Shown here: one piece after another, positions 1 through 5,935 of the stretch
How positions within the stretch are numbered: position 1 is the first letter of the stretch
Layout of the letters: every line of letters starts with the position of its first letter
Virus record (IMG/VR): IMGVR_UViG_3300050821_004524
Span: 1-26,600 of that record
DNA length: 26,600 nucleotides
Direction: 5' to 3' (one strand)
Origin: a virus
Translations under genes and position numbers: made by a program
The notes under the pieces: model-generated
What the model was told of the DNA's origin: nothing
Seen by the model: the letters and a program-made list of their open reading frames with translations, nothing else
Database searches by the model: none

Positions 1-82
1 AGCCTGAAACGCCGTGGGCAAGGTCAGGCCCGCGCCAAGGAGCAAAGGATTTGATTTCAGCGAGTAAATCTTCGTAAGTCAT
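1..82 (-). CDS. Partial small ORF, unknown function (3' end off left edge)
   Basis: The reverse strand reads an open frame from an ATG at 82 to the window edge, giving 27 codons that begin MTYEDLLAEIKSFAPW. The start overlaps the stop of the preceding minus-strand gene as ATGA (79-82), the usual sign of translational coupling. No domain can be recognised in so short a piece. It is the last visible member of the minus-strand operon led by the RHH gene. It is called a gene because of the overlap junction and the consistent operon, not because of any homology. Confidence 0.5.
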   Translation of the reverse strand, partial: MTYEDLLAEIKSFAPWRGPDLAHGVSG

Positions 83-255
83 TGTTCGGCCTTTCTGATA
101 GCCCGCAGTAGTTCCCCGTATTCGTCGGTCATTGGATTGACAAGATGTTTTACTGCTTTCGCTGCGGCGAGCAAGGCGCGATTGGATTCACGCAATTTGT
201 CGCGTTCATCAAGAATCTTCAGCATCGTATCTTCTCGAATCGGCATAGTGTTCAT
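79..255 (-). CDS. Small charged helical protein, unknown
   Basis: This 58-residue protein begins MNTMPIREDTMLKILDERD and ends in RKAEQ. It is rich in Lys, Arg, Glu and Leu and is probably helical throughout, with a heptad-like pattern around residues 11-36 (MLKILDERDKLRESNRALL). No family is recognised. A good ribosome-binding site (GGGAGC) lies about nine bases before the ATG. Its stop overlaps the start of the next minus-strand gene by ATGA, so the two are probably co-translated. It was found by reading the strand directly because it is short; the ribosome site and coupling are the main support. Confidence 0.6.
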   Translation of the reverse strand: MNTMPIREDTMLKILDERDKLRESNRALLAAAKAVKHLVNPMTDEYGELLRAIRKAEQ

Positions 256-312
256 GGATGTTGCTCCCTTCTAGGCTTCATCGGCCAGCGCTTGTTCTAG
301 CCGCGCATTCCT

Positions 313-519
313 TCATGGCAACTCGTTTGCGGCTTCTCTAATGGCTTGCTCTCCGCCATTAGCAATAAAGACCTCGAAGGCTTTGGCGATGATGTCGGCT
401 TGCGCCTTGTAAGGCGTATACGGGCATGGGCAAAGCACAAAAACGCCCTTGTCCAGTACTCGCACGGCGTATTCCTTAGCTTTTCGTGGGTATTCAGCAA
501 CCTTGATTTCGATTTCCAT
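313..519 (-). CDS. Small phage protein, unknown
   Basis: A 68-residue protein beginning MEIEIKVAEYPRKAKEYAVR and ending in AANELP. The ATG at 519 is preferred over the in-frame GTG at 537 because a strong GGAGGAG ribosome site sits just upstream of it and inside the longer reading. The N-terminal half alternates hydrophobic and charged residues, suggesting beta strands. The middle has CPCPYTPYKAQ, and the C-terminal half is helical (IIAKAFEVFIANGGEQAIREAANEL). It follows the RHH gene almost directly and should share its transcript. No family is recognised. Confidence 0.65.
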   Translation of the reverse strand: MEIEIKVAEYPRKAKEYAVRVLDKGVFVLCPCPYTPYKAQADIIAKAFEVFIANGGEQAIREAANELP

Positions 520-533
520 TTCTTCTCCTCCAT

Positions 534-707
534 TCACCCTTGAGAGTCTGGCTTCGGATGAGCCTGCGACTGGAAGTACAAGTCCAGCGCGTAATTCAGC
601 AGCCAGCTAATCGTGTGCCCGTTAGCCTTGGCGATGCGCCGCAATTCCTTGTAGCGCTTCTTGGTGACTCTGACTGGTACTGTCTCGCTCATGCGGTGGT
701 CGCTCAT
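534..707 (-). CDS. Ribbon-helix-helix (CopG/Arc-type) DNA-binding protein
   Basis: A 57-residue protein with the ribbon-helix-helix arrangement: a short beta strand (about residues 9-14, TVPVRV), helix A (15-28, TKKRYKELRRIAKA), a GHTIS turn and helix B (33-45, ISWLLNYALDLYF). Such proteins dimerise and insert the paired strand into the DNA major groove, usually as repressors of their own operon. It is the first gene of the minus-strand operon. The promoter directly upstream carries a perfect 7-bp inverted repeat over its -35 box, which suits autoregulation (inference). The ATG at 707 was chosen; a GTG at 716 and an ATG at 692 are possible. The predicted transcript start lies only a few bases before 707, so the mRNA may be nearly leaderless. 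Confidence 0.75.
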   Translation of the reverse strand: MSDHRMSETVPVRVTKKRYKELRRIAKANGHTISWLLNYALDLYFQSQAHPKPDSQG

Positions 708-716
708 GGTGAACAC

Positions 717-746
717 AATGTAGCATGTTGCCTACTTTTGTGTCAA
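717..746 (-). promoter_or_regulatory. Sigma70-type promoter for the minus-strand RHH operon
   Basis: On the minus strand a consensus TTGACA (741-746) is followed after 18 bp by TACATT (717-722), four of six matches to the -10 consensus. Transcription would start near 710, almost on the ATG at 707. It is the only promoter-like sequence seen before the minus-strand operon. Confidence 0.6.
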
Positions 747-754
747 GCACAAAA
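736..754. promoter_or_regulatory. Putative operator: 7-bp perfect inverted repeat over -35
   Basis: The plus strand reads TTTTGTG-TCAAG-CACAAAA, two perfect 7-bp arms around a 5-bp centre. The repeat covers the -35 box of the minus-strand promoter, the position expected for a repressor site. The RHH protein encoded immediately downstream is the natural candidate ligand (inference). A second short dyad, GTAG-N8-CTAC, lies in the promoter spacer. Confidence 0.5.
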
Positions 755-1149
755 TGAAACTATTTTTAGGGCTGTTGAAAACAAGGGCAAGAGACACGGC
801 TGCAATTCTTCCACCCAGAGGGGTTTCCCTGCTTTTGACTCTCTCTTAGCCGCGTGCAGCGCAAGTTACAAAGTCGGCCTGCGGCAGCAATGATTTAGAG
901 TCTGGTCAGGCAATCACGTTTCCCTATATTTGGCTCCGCACGCCAGAACTGCACACTTCGGGCACCTGCCGTTAAAGCGCCGTCCACCGGATTCGATTGT
1001 GGCTTTTCTTCTCGCGGAGTGGAGAATACGTCGCACTCGCACCCCAGCGTGGAATCAGGGATGGAGCCGACTAACTGAAATTGCACCCTCGATTGGAGCA
1101 GGAGTCGAGGCCGTGAACCTGCCTGATAGGTTGTGGGGAAGTGAAGCAG

Positions 1150-1200
1150 AAACCCTCCCTATAAGGGTTTAAGGCGAGGTGTATAGGGCACCCCGCCCTA
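1150..1200. other. Pair of adjacent hairpins
   Basis: Two perfect stems lie side by side: AAACCCT (1150-1156) with AGGGTTT (1164-1170) around a 7-base loop, and TAGGGC (1184-1189) with GCCCTA (1195-1200) around ACCCC. Neither is followed by a T-run, so a rho-independent terminator is unlikely. The pattern of a GAAGCAGAAACCC-like string followed by GC-rich palindromes resembles the right end of IS200/IS605-type tnpB elements, but no intact tnpB frame precedes it. Confidence 0.4.
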
Positions 1201-1407
1201 AAAGTTCGGCTCGAAGTGTGCGAATTACATGCCCACCGCAGCCGCGCGTACCAGCAATCTAGCCCGATCCGAGGAGAAACGCAAGCAGAAAGAATTTAGG
1301 CCCTAGCCCCTCCGTCTCTAAAAACAAAAGCAGAAAGGGCCAGCTCTAACGCGGCTGACCCGTAGGCGTGACTAGCGCCGGCGCAACACGCGAGCGGAGG
1401 GCTGGAC

Positions 1408-1440
1408 TAGGACTGATTCAGCAAAGCATATTCAGTCCTA
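1408..1440. repeat. 9-bp perfect inverted repeat
   Basis: TAGGACTGA (1408-1416) pairs exactly with TCAGTCCTA (1432-1440) across 15 bases. It lies about 60 bases before the first plus-strand gene. It could be a regulator site, an RNA hairpin or part of a packaging signal; the sequence does not decide. Confidence 0.5.
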
Positions 1441-1461
1441 AGCAGATATTTTGTTTTCTTC

Positions 1462-1491
1462 TTGACCAGCGCACAGCAAAAGGACTAAGCT
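1462..1491 (+). promoter_or_regulatory. Possible promoter for the plus-strand operon
   Basis: TTGACC (1462-1467), an 18-bp spacer, then TAAGCT (1486-1491). The -10 match is weak (three of six). The predicted start falls at about 1498, at the GTG of the first gene. Confidence 0.3.
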
Positions 1492-1498
1492 AGGAAGC

Positions 1499-1669
1499 GT
1501 GAGCGAGAATGCGCAAATCTGGCTAAAGATACTAGCTGAAGCTGACTGCGGAGCCTATGACTTTGGACAGATTGACGATTCTCTGCTAGACAGCCTAAAA
1601 CCCACTGAAAGCCTAGAGCTTACTAAACAAGACAAACAATGGCTCAAAGAGCTACGGATAGCGCCATGA
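1499..1669 (+). CDS. Small acidic protein, unknown
   Basis: Translation from GTG gives a 56-residue acidic protein, VSENAQIWLKILAEADCGAY at the N-terminus and WLKELRIAP at the end. It is mostly helical in appearance, and no family is recognised. The frame is open from 1466; GTG at 1499 is the only plausible start and has AGGA just upstream with short spacing. Its stop overlaps the next ATG as ATGA (1666-1669), which supports both being real. It is the first plus-strand gene after the non-coding region. Confidence 0.55.
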   Translation: MSENAQIWLKILAEADCGAYDFGQIDDSLLDSLKPTESLELTKQDKQWLKELRIAP

Positions 1670-1878
1670 GCAGCGCGTCAAAACTCTATGACGTTACGGA
1701 TGCTATCGAAGCTCTCGAATGGGGCAGTTGCGATGGCTGTGGACAGCATTATACCTGCCCTGTATGTGGCGCAACCAAAACAACTTGGGATGAATCTGGC
1801 ATGAATGAACTGCCCGGCAAACACAAGGAAGATTGCCCCATCCCAGCGCTGATCGCAAAGCTAAGGGCAGCGCCATGA
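1666..1878 (+). CDS. Small zinc-binding phage protein (paralogue A)
   Basis: A 70-residue protein with a dense metal-binding pattern: C22-x2-C25, C31-x2-C34, then H53-x3-C57 in the string HKEDCP. It probably folds as a small treble-clef or zinc ribbon. The core LEWGSCDGCG (residues 17-26) is repeated almost exactly in the protein encoded at 3215-3472, so the two are paralogues. The ATG at 1666 is preferred over one at 1639 because it overlaps the previous stop as ATGA; its own stop overlaps the next ATG in the same way. Function is unknown. Small proteins ending in H-x3-DCP are common in phage genomes, and nucleic-acid or protein binding is the usual guess. Confidence 0.75.
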   Translation: MSSASKLYDVTDAIEALEWGSCDGCGQHYTCPVCGATKTTWDESGMNELPGKHKEDCPIPALIAKLRAAP

Positions 1879-2372
1879 GTCAGAACCCTTCTCAGGATGC
1901 CCCGCCAAGCGATTCCCAGCCCCGCAGAGCCTACAAACCTACCAGATCACTCAAGCCCCCAGCGATTCAGAGCGCCGTGCTAGCTAAAAGAGCGAATGGA
2001 AGCTCCAAGCGTCAAATATCGAAAGACTTAGGCGTAGCATTTAATACCGTCACTAACATATTGGAACTAAACAACTTTGACGCGAATCTCGACGCAGAAC
2101 GTAAAGAGAGTTTGAGCTTGATTCCTTTGGCTCGCGCAGCCGTGAAAGCTCGCCTTGAAAAGAACGACGGCGCAATAGGAATCAAAGTCCTCGAAAACTC
2201 CATATGGCCTTTGAATGCAAAGACTTCCAGGCAGCCTGACGCGGGCCTCACGCTCGCAATAGGCCAGCTTATGGGTAATGTAACCGTAGCAAGTACTACC
2301 GAGCTAAAGCCAATAGAATCAGCCGCTATTTGTGTCAGCACAGACACGCCAAAAGCAGAGCCAGCCAAGTAA
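1875..2372 (+). CDS. terS: HTH protein, probable terminase small subunit
   Basis: A 165-residue protein with a proline/serine-rich N-terminus (1-30). A helix-turn-helix follows at about 33-63 (AVLAKRANGSSKRQISKDLG then VAFNTVTNIL), and then a helical segment (77-112) containing RAAVKARLEKNDGAIGIKVL. An N-terminal HTH plus a helical oligomerisation region is the usual build of phage terminase small subunits, which bind the packaging site and hand DNA to the large subunit. The gene lies 1.1 kb before terL rather than next to it. Start chosen at ATG 1875 by the ATGA overlap. It could instead be a transcriptional regulator; the assignment rests on domain order and location. Confidence 0.55.
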   Translation: MSQNPSQDAPPSDSQPRRAYKPTRSLKPPAIQSAVLAKRANGSSKRQISKDLGVAFNTVTNILELNNFDANLDAERKESLSLIPLARAAVKARLEKNDGAIGIKVLENSIWPLNAKTSRQPDAGLTLAIGQLMGNVTVASTTELKPIESAAICVSTDTPKAEPAK

Positions 2373-2515
2373 CTCACCACAACAGCCGATATTGTAAGGT
2401 TTCGTACCCGTTAACTCCTCGCCACTACGAGACATAATGCTTTTTATATGACACGTAAGCTATTGATTTATAAGCACGATAGATTGGCGCTCAGGACGTA
2501 CAGTACCAGGAGGCA

Positions 2516-2565
2516 GGGAAGCAGCCGAAAAGGGGCTACCCACGCTCGCATATGCATAGCTTCCC
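2516..2565 (+). other. Candidate structured RNA element in the 2373-2622 gap
   Basis: GGGAAGC (2516-2522) pairs perfectly with GCTTCCC (2559-2565). Inside it lie AGCC-N7-GGCT (2523-2537) and the palindrome GCATATGC (2548-2555), allowing a three-way-junction-like fold. It sits in the 250-base gap between the HTH gene and the promoter at 2587. An ORF starting at 2448 covers it but shows no protein-like pattern or ribosome site. No known RNA class is recognised. Confidence 0.35.
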
Positions 2566-2586
2566 CCATAACTTTTGCGATTTCAC

Positions 2587-2616
2587 TTGACACATATGTA
2601 CGACATGCTGTAGGTT
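2587..2616 (+). promoter_or_regulatory. Promoter before the second RHH-like gene
   Basis: Consensus TTGACA (2587-2592), 18-bp spacer, then TAGGTT (2611-2616). The 9-mer CTTGACACA and a downstream ACATGCT are both shared with the minus-strand promoter at 717-746. The predicted start falls at about 2623, the GTG of the next gene. Confidence 0.5.
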
Positions 2617-2622
2617 TGCGAA

Positions 2623-3063
2623 GTGCGAAAGATATTCAGCCAACGTGCCAGAATCGTGGTTTATTTGGAGAACGAGGCGGTAGACCGGATGCTGGAGAAG
2701 GCGCGTGGCGGGGGCCAGACGCTGGTGGAATGGGCGCGGGAGACGCTGCTTGGAGAACTTGAGGACGATACAGCGAAAGATGGAGCTTGCCGAAGGTGCG
2801 GAGAGAAGTGCGACTACTGTGATGCTGGTGACGACAAAGCGATGCGACGGGTTGAGCCAGTACGTGTGGCTGGACGGCGGACTGGTACGCCTAAGCGAGT
2901 TGCCGAGCCTGCCGCGTCACCTGAAGGTGCGGTTGATGGAGTTGTCCACGAATATGTTGAGCAGGTTGCCGTACAGCAAGTTAGGGGCACCAAGACCTGC
3001 GTTCACGGAGTCGCAAAAGGCTGGCGCTGCTGGCAGTGCGGCGGACCAGCGATAATCGAATGA
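2623..3063 (+). CDS. RHH-like N-terminus with two cysteine clusters
   Basis: A 146-residue protein. Residues 9-47 (ARIVVYLENEAVDRMLEKA then LVEWARETLL) fit a ribbon-helix-helix DNA-binding fold. A first cysteine cluster follows at C56, C59, C63 and C66, then a Pro/Arg-rich linker. A second cluster of the form C126-x-H128-x7-C136-x2-C139-G-G closes the protein. It could bind DNA through the RHH and zinc through the cysteines, perhaps as a regulator (inference). Start is GTG at 2623, with no strong ribosome site but a promoter right upstream. The stop overlaps the next ATG as ATGA. An overlapping frame at 2705-3055 is also open; this frame is preferred for its domain patterns and junction. Confidence 0.6.
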   Translation: MRKIFSQRARIVVYLENEAVDRMLEKARGGGQTLVEWARETLLGELEDDTAKDGACRRCGEKCDYCDAGDDKAMRRVEPVRVAGRRTGTPKRVAEPAASPEGAVDGVVHEYVEQVAVQQVRGTKTCVHGVAKGWRCWQCGGPAIIE

Positions 3064-3218
3064 ACAACCTCAACAATAGCTGGATGGTGGTTTTAGGGTA
3101 TGCTGTCTTGACGCTGGCGTTCATCCGCGTTTGGGGCTGGATTGACGGAACGGATGCCTGGTACGAGAAACAGAGGGCGGAATGGAAGAAGGATTTGCCG
3201 AAAAATGGCCGGAAATGA
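3060..3218 (+). CDS. Small single-span membrane peptide
   Basis: Fifty-two residues: a short polar N-terminus (MNNLNNSW), one hydrophobic span at about 9-28 (MVVLGYAVLTLAFIRVWGW) and a charged tail rich in Lys and Glu. This suggests a single-pass inner-membrane peptide with the tail outside the bilayer; orientation is uncertain. The function is not known. The ATG at 3060 overlaps the preceding stop (ATGA), and its own stop overlaps the next ATG at 3215. The pattern is too generic to call it a holin, and its position before the terminase large subunit would be unusual for one. Confidence 0.55.
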   Translation: MNNLNNSWMVVLGYAVLTLAFIRVWGWIDGTDAWYEKQRAEWKKDLPKNGRK

Positions 3219-3472
3219 ACTGCCTGACGTTCGCCACGCCTGAAGATGCGAAGAAGGCCGAATCTCTGTTCAATAAGATGCAGGGGCGAATAGACATGCT
3301 CTCATCCTTGGTCCGTTTGCTCGAATGGGGAAGTTGCGACGGCTGCGGTAACCACGCTTATTGCCCACTTTGTAGCCAAGCCAAAGAAAGTATGAGTTGG
3401 GACGAAGATGAGCCCGTTAACCATGCAGGATTCCACAAGCCAGACTGCCCAGTAAAAATCGCTTTGGGGTAA
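3215..3472 (+). CDS. Small zinc-binding phage protein (paralogue B)
   Basis: An 85-residue protein with a helical N-terminal 35 residues followed by a zinc-binding core: C41-x2-C44, C50-x2-C53, then H74-x3-C78 in HKPDCP. The core LEWGSCDGCGxHxxCPxC matches the product of 1666-1878, including at the DNA level, so it is a duplicate that has gained a longer N-terminus. The ATG at 3215 overlaps the preceding stop (ATGA); an in-frame ATG at 3182 would add 11 residues and cannot be excluded. It ends two bases before terL. Function unknown; its place beside the terminase may hint at a packaging or regulatory role. Confidence 0.7.
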   Translation: MNCLTFATPEDAKKAESLFNKMQGRIDMLSSLVRLLEWGSCDGCGNHAYCPLCSQAKESMSWDEDEPVNHAGFHKPDCPVKIALG

Positions 3473-3474
3473 AA

Positions 3475-4971
3475 ATGGGCTATCGGCAAGGCATTCTCGA
3501 ACTCAAGGACGCGATAGTTGGCCTTGAGAAACTTCCAAAGTCCAAGCAATTTGTGACATCCAAGTTCTTTGGCTCCGCCTACGTCGGTGGCGAGGGTTCC
3601 TCTAAGACTGCCTCTCTTTGCTGTGCGGCGATCTGTAATGCTTGGCTAGACCATGGTGGGAAGTCCCTCATTGGCCGTCTTAATATGCCTGCCCTTGAGT
3701 CCACCACCATGAATGACTTCCTTTCGATGGTCCCCGCCGACATGGGAGAGTGGAAAGAACAGCCTAAAACATGGGTTTTCTCTAACGGCCACACGGTCAT
3801 TTTCCGTCACTTGGATATTTCCGATCCCAAAGTCACAGGTCACATCAAATCCGAGAACCTTAGCGCCGCCTACGTCGATGAAGCCTCGGAAGTCGATGAA
3901 AAGGTGTTTTTGCTGCTAGTCGGACGTATGCGCCGGGCTGGTTCGCAGCGGCGGATTCTCCGTCTTTCTTCCAACCCTGCTGGCCACGACTACATGTGGA
4001 AGCACTTTTTCGACCCCAACCGGAAACCAGAGTGGAAACAGCTTTTTGAGGGTATCAGCGCGTCCTCGATGGACAATATTTTCCTTCCCGCCGACACCGT
4101 AAACAGGAACCTGAGTATTTATCCGGCAGATTGGGCCGACCGCTTCATTTATGGGCATTTTTCTGACTTCACCGACCTGGTTTATAAGGAGTTTACAGAA
4201 GAATCCCACGTCTGGGATGACCGACCGGGCCTGGAATATGAGATTTTTAATGGCCGCTCGAATCCGCCGCTGGATTGGCCCGTGATCGTAGGCATGGACA
4301 TCGGCGGCGGTGAGGAAGGCGACCCGTGGGCGCTCACTTTCGATTCCATAGCCCCCGATGGGCGGCTGTATCAGTTTGCCGAGATTTACGGCTCTGAACT
4401 TCGCATCAAGCCGATTGCCGAACAGTTCCATGAAAAAATGGAAGGCCGAACTCTTGACGGCATGGCCTACGATTATGCCCAGCGCGCGGCAGCGATTGAA
4501 CTCGAAGAATACGGGATAGGCGGTCAGTCGGCCATCAAGGATGTTAAACCGGGCCTCTTTAAGACTGCTCAGTACATGCACGTTGACCCCACGCTTTCGC
4601 ACCCGTTTAATTCCAGAATTTCCGGTTCTCCGCGTTCTTTTATGGCCAAATCCTGCATGAACACGATTCGGGAACACGGCAGTTATAAGTGGGCGAAAGA
4701 TAGGTCAGGCAACGCCAAAAACGAACCATCCCACGAAAACAGCCACGGTCCCGACGCCAAGCGCTACGCGATTCATACTTTCCGGCCGCTGCCGGCACAA
4801 ATCACAGAGCCTAAAATCTGGGAAAACAGGAAACTCGACATCGCCAGTCGCCTCTACTGGCAGCGCGCCAAAGAGCACGAAGAGAAGGAACCTTTGCGCC
4901 GCAAAGGATTTAGTACTTTCACTTTAGCCAGAAAAAGAGTAGAACAAAGACGGGAGATACCGCCGCAATGA
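3475..4971 (+). CDS. terL: Terminase large subunit (packaging ATPase/nuclease)
   Basis: This 498-residue protein is the DNA-packaging motor, which cuts concatemeric DNA and drives it through the portal using ATP. The ATPase half carries a Walker A-like loop GGEGSSKT (38-45, K44), Walker B ending in YVDEAS (D135/E136) and a coupling motif SSNPAG (165-170). The RNase H-like nuclease half has candidate metal ligands at D275 (VGMDIGGG), D333 (MAYDYAQR) and D427 (SHGPDAKR). Length and motif order are typical of the family. ATG at 3475 follows the previous stop by two bases, with a GGGGT ribosome site. The stop overlaps the next ATG (ATGA). Confidence in family is very high. Confidence 0.95.
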   Translation: MGYRQGILELKDAIVGLEKLPKSKQFVTSKFFGSAYVGGEGSSKTASLCCAAICNAWLDHGGKSLIGRLNMPALESTTMNDFLSMVPADMGEWKEQPKTWVFSNGHTVIFRHLDISDPKVTGHIKSENLSAAYVDEASEVDEKVFLLLVGRMRRAGSQRRILRLSSNPAGHDYMWKHFFDPNRKPEWKQLFEGISASSMDNIFLPADTVNRNLSIYPADWADRFIYGHFSDFTDLVYKEFTEESHVWDDRPGLEYEIFNGRSNPPLDWPVIVGMDIGGGEEGDPWALTFDSIAPDGRLYQFAEIYGSELRIKPIAEQFHEKMEGRTLDGMAYDYAQRAAAIELEEYGIGGQSAIKDVKPGLFKTAQYMHVDPTLSHPFNSRISGSPRSFMAKSCMNTIREHGSYKWAKDRSGNAKNEPSHENSHGPDAKRYAIHTFRPLPAQITEPKIWENRKLDIASRLYWQRAKEHEEKEPLRRKGFSTFTLARKRVEQRREIPPQ

Positions 4972-5288
4972 TTCCCACTGGCCCAGCGCCGACACCCGAT
5001 GAACTCGTAGAAACGCTTTTCGCTGAAGTGCTCCTCCCGCCAGAAGGCTATGAATATCATGGCAACAACGGCCAGTTGCTTTTCCCTGTATTTGGCCAGG
5101 ACCGCTGGCGCATTCTCCTGCACAAAAAAGATACTGACTTCATCGACAAAGCCAACTTCACGCCCGTTTTCCTAGAAGGCGCTTTCATCCTGAAATTGAC
5201 CAAAGCCCTAAATGCCATGCAACGCGAACTCAACCAGGCGGTGAGCGAAGAGATTCCCGAGCCAGTGGGCAGCAAGGTTGTGATGTGA
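4968..5288 (+). CDS. Unknown protein coupled to terL
   Basis: A 106-residue protein beginning MIPTGPAPTPDELVETLFAE and ending SKVVM. The N-terminal third is helical after a proline-rich start. The middle (FPVFGQDRWRILLHKKD) looks like paired beta strands, and the C-terminal third (FILKLTKALNAMQRELNQAV) is an amphipathic helix. No family is recognised. The ATG overlaps the terL stop (ATGA) and the stop overlaps the next start as GTGA, so it is translationally coupled on both sides. A role with the packaging motor is only suggested by position. Confidence 0.7.
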   Translation: MIPTGPAPTPDELVETLFAEVLLPPEGYEYHGNNGQLLFPVFGQDRWRILLHKKDTDFIDKANFTPVFLEGAFILKLTKALNAMQRELNQAVSEEIPEPVGSKVVM

Positions 5289-5935
5289 GCAGAGGAAACC
5301 TCGACATCGAATCTGGCGGCTTCCCTATTTACCCATCGGGCGGCAAGGACGCAGCTAAGGCTATCGCCAAATGGAACGCCCAGCGCCGCGTTGAGAGTAT
5401 GCCAGATTTGAAAGACCCTCCGATTCTGACTCGTTCGCAAGTAATGTTCTCCACCGCTGAATCGGCGCACGATGAGCCTCGCTCCTGCTTCAACTGCCCG
5501 ATGTATTTCGAGAAAGCCGGGCGATGCAAATACTTCGGGCCTCGCACCAAAATCTACAAGTTCACCGAAGGCGAGAAAGACGGAAACCCCATTGAATACT
5601 GGCCCGTTTGCGGCTATTGGTTTTACGGCAAGCCAAGTCAGGACTCCCCGAAATATTTCGAGACGCTTCTCGACCCAGAAGATGCGGGACTTGGATGGGT
5701 CAATGCTCCTAAACCCGGCCTTGAACAATCAGGGACTTGCTGCGGCGGCGGGAATGACGGAGACGATTGCGATTACTGGCGCACGCAAGGCAAAGAAGCT
5801 AAATGGGATGCTGTCGTCGGAACTTGCCGGGTGTTACAATCTGCCACAGCAAACATGGATTGCTGTGCGGTATGGACCGACGATGATTGGATAACTTGGC
5901 AAATTGGGCAGCAATTCCTTAAGGGAAAACCGTGA
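5285..5935 (+). CDS. Ten-cysteine protein, possibly iron-sulfur or zinc binding
   Basis: A 216-residue protein with ten cysteines at 68, 71, 81, 109, 152, 153, 162, 181, 193 and 194. The first four, C-x2-C-x9-C then PVCGYW, resemble the cysteine order of high-potential iron-sulfur proteins (C-x2-C, C, then a C next to aromatic residues), although the last spacing is longer. This is a visual resemblance, not a confirmed match. A TCCGGGNDGDDCDYW segment and a final DCCAVW form a second cysteine-rich half. Starts with GTG overlapping the previous stop; its stop overlaps the next GTG. It could equally be a zinc-stabilised structural protein. Confidence 0.7.
   Translation: MSRGNLDIESGGFPIYPSGGKDAAKAIAKWNAQRRVESMPDLKDPPILTRSQVMFSTAESAHDEPRSCFNCPMYFEKAGRCKYFGPRTKIYKFTEGEKDGNPIEYWPVCGYWFYGKPSQDSPKYFETLLDPEDAGLGWVNAPKPGLEQSGTCCGGGNDGDDCDYWRTQGKEAKWDAVVGTCRVLQSATANMDCCAVWTDDDWITWQIGQQFLKGKP

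Larger units (their letters stand above)
755..1498. other. Long non-coding stretch between divergent operons
   Basis: About 740 bases hold no convincing gene. The ORFs here have no ribosome site and no recognisable protein pattern; a 25-codon ORF at 1228 is also unsupported. Visible content: a GGGCTGTTGAAAAC string near 769, a weak stem AGGG-GTTT-CCCT at 819-830, paired hairpins at 1150-1170 and 1184-1200, three copies of AAGCAGAAA (1144, 1283, 1328), and a 9-bp inverted repeat at 1408-1440. Its place upstream of the probable terminase small subunit makes a packaging (cos/pac) or control region plausible. The 900-1200 part could instead be a decayed insertion-element end. Confidence 0.5.

Noticed and set aside
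540-893. 117-codon plus-strand frame
   Set aside because: Its first half is antisense to the RHH gene and its second half has no ribosome site or recognisable pattern.
1184-1200. Rho-independent terminator
   Set aside because: The stem is not followed by a run of T on either strand.
2448-2762. 104-codon plus-strand frame in the gap before 2623
   Set aside because: Arg/Gly-rich, without a ribosome site, and its second half runs under the next gene out of frame.
2705-3055. 116-codon plus-strand frame overlapping the RHH/cysteine gene
   Set aside because: The other frame has RHH and C-x-H-G...CxxCGG patterns, a promoter and an ATGA junction. This frame has none of these, though it is not impossible.
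3060-3218. Holin
   Set aside because: One membrane span and a charged tail alone are not enough; there is no endolysin nearby and the position before terL is atypical.
3916-4677. 253-codon minus-strand frame under terL
   Set aside because: It lies opposite conserved terminase motifs and has no independent support.
5057-5728. 223-codon minus-strand frame opposite 5285-5935
   Set aside because: Antisense to two plus-strand genes linked by overlap junctions; no motif.
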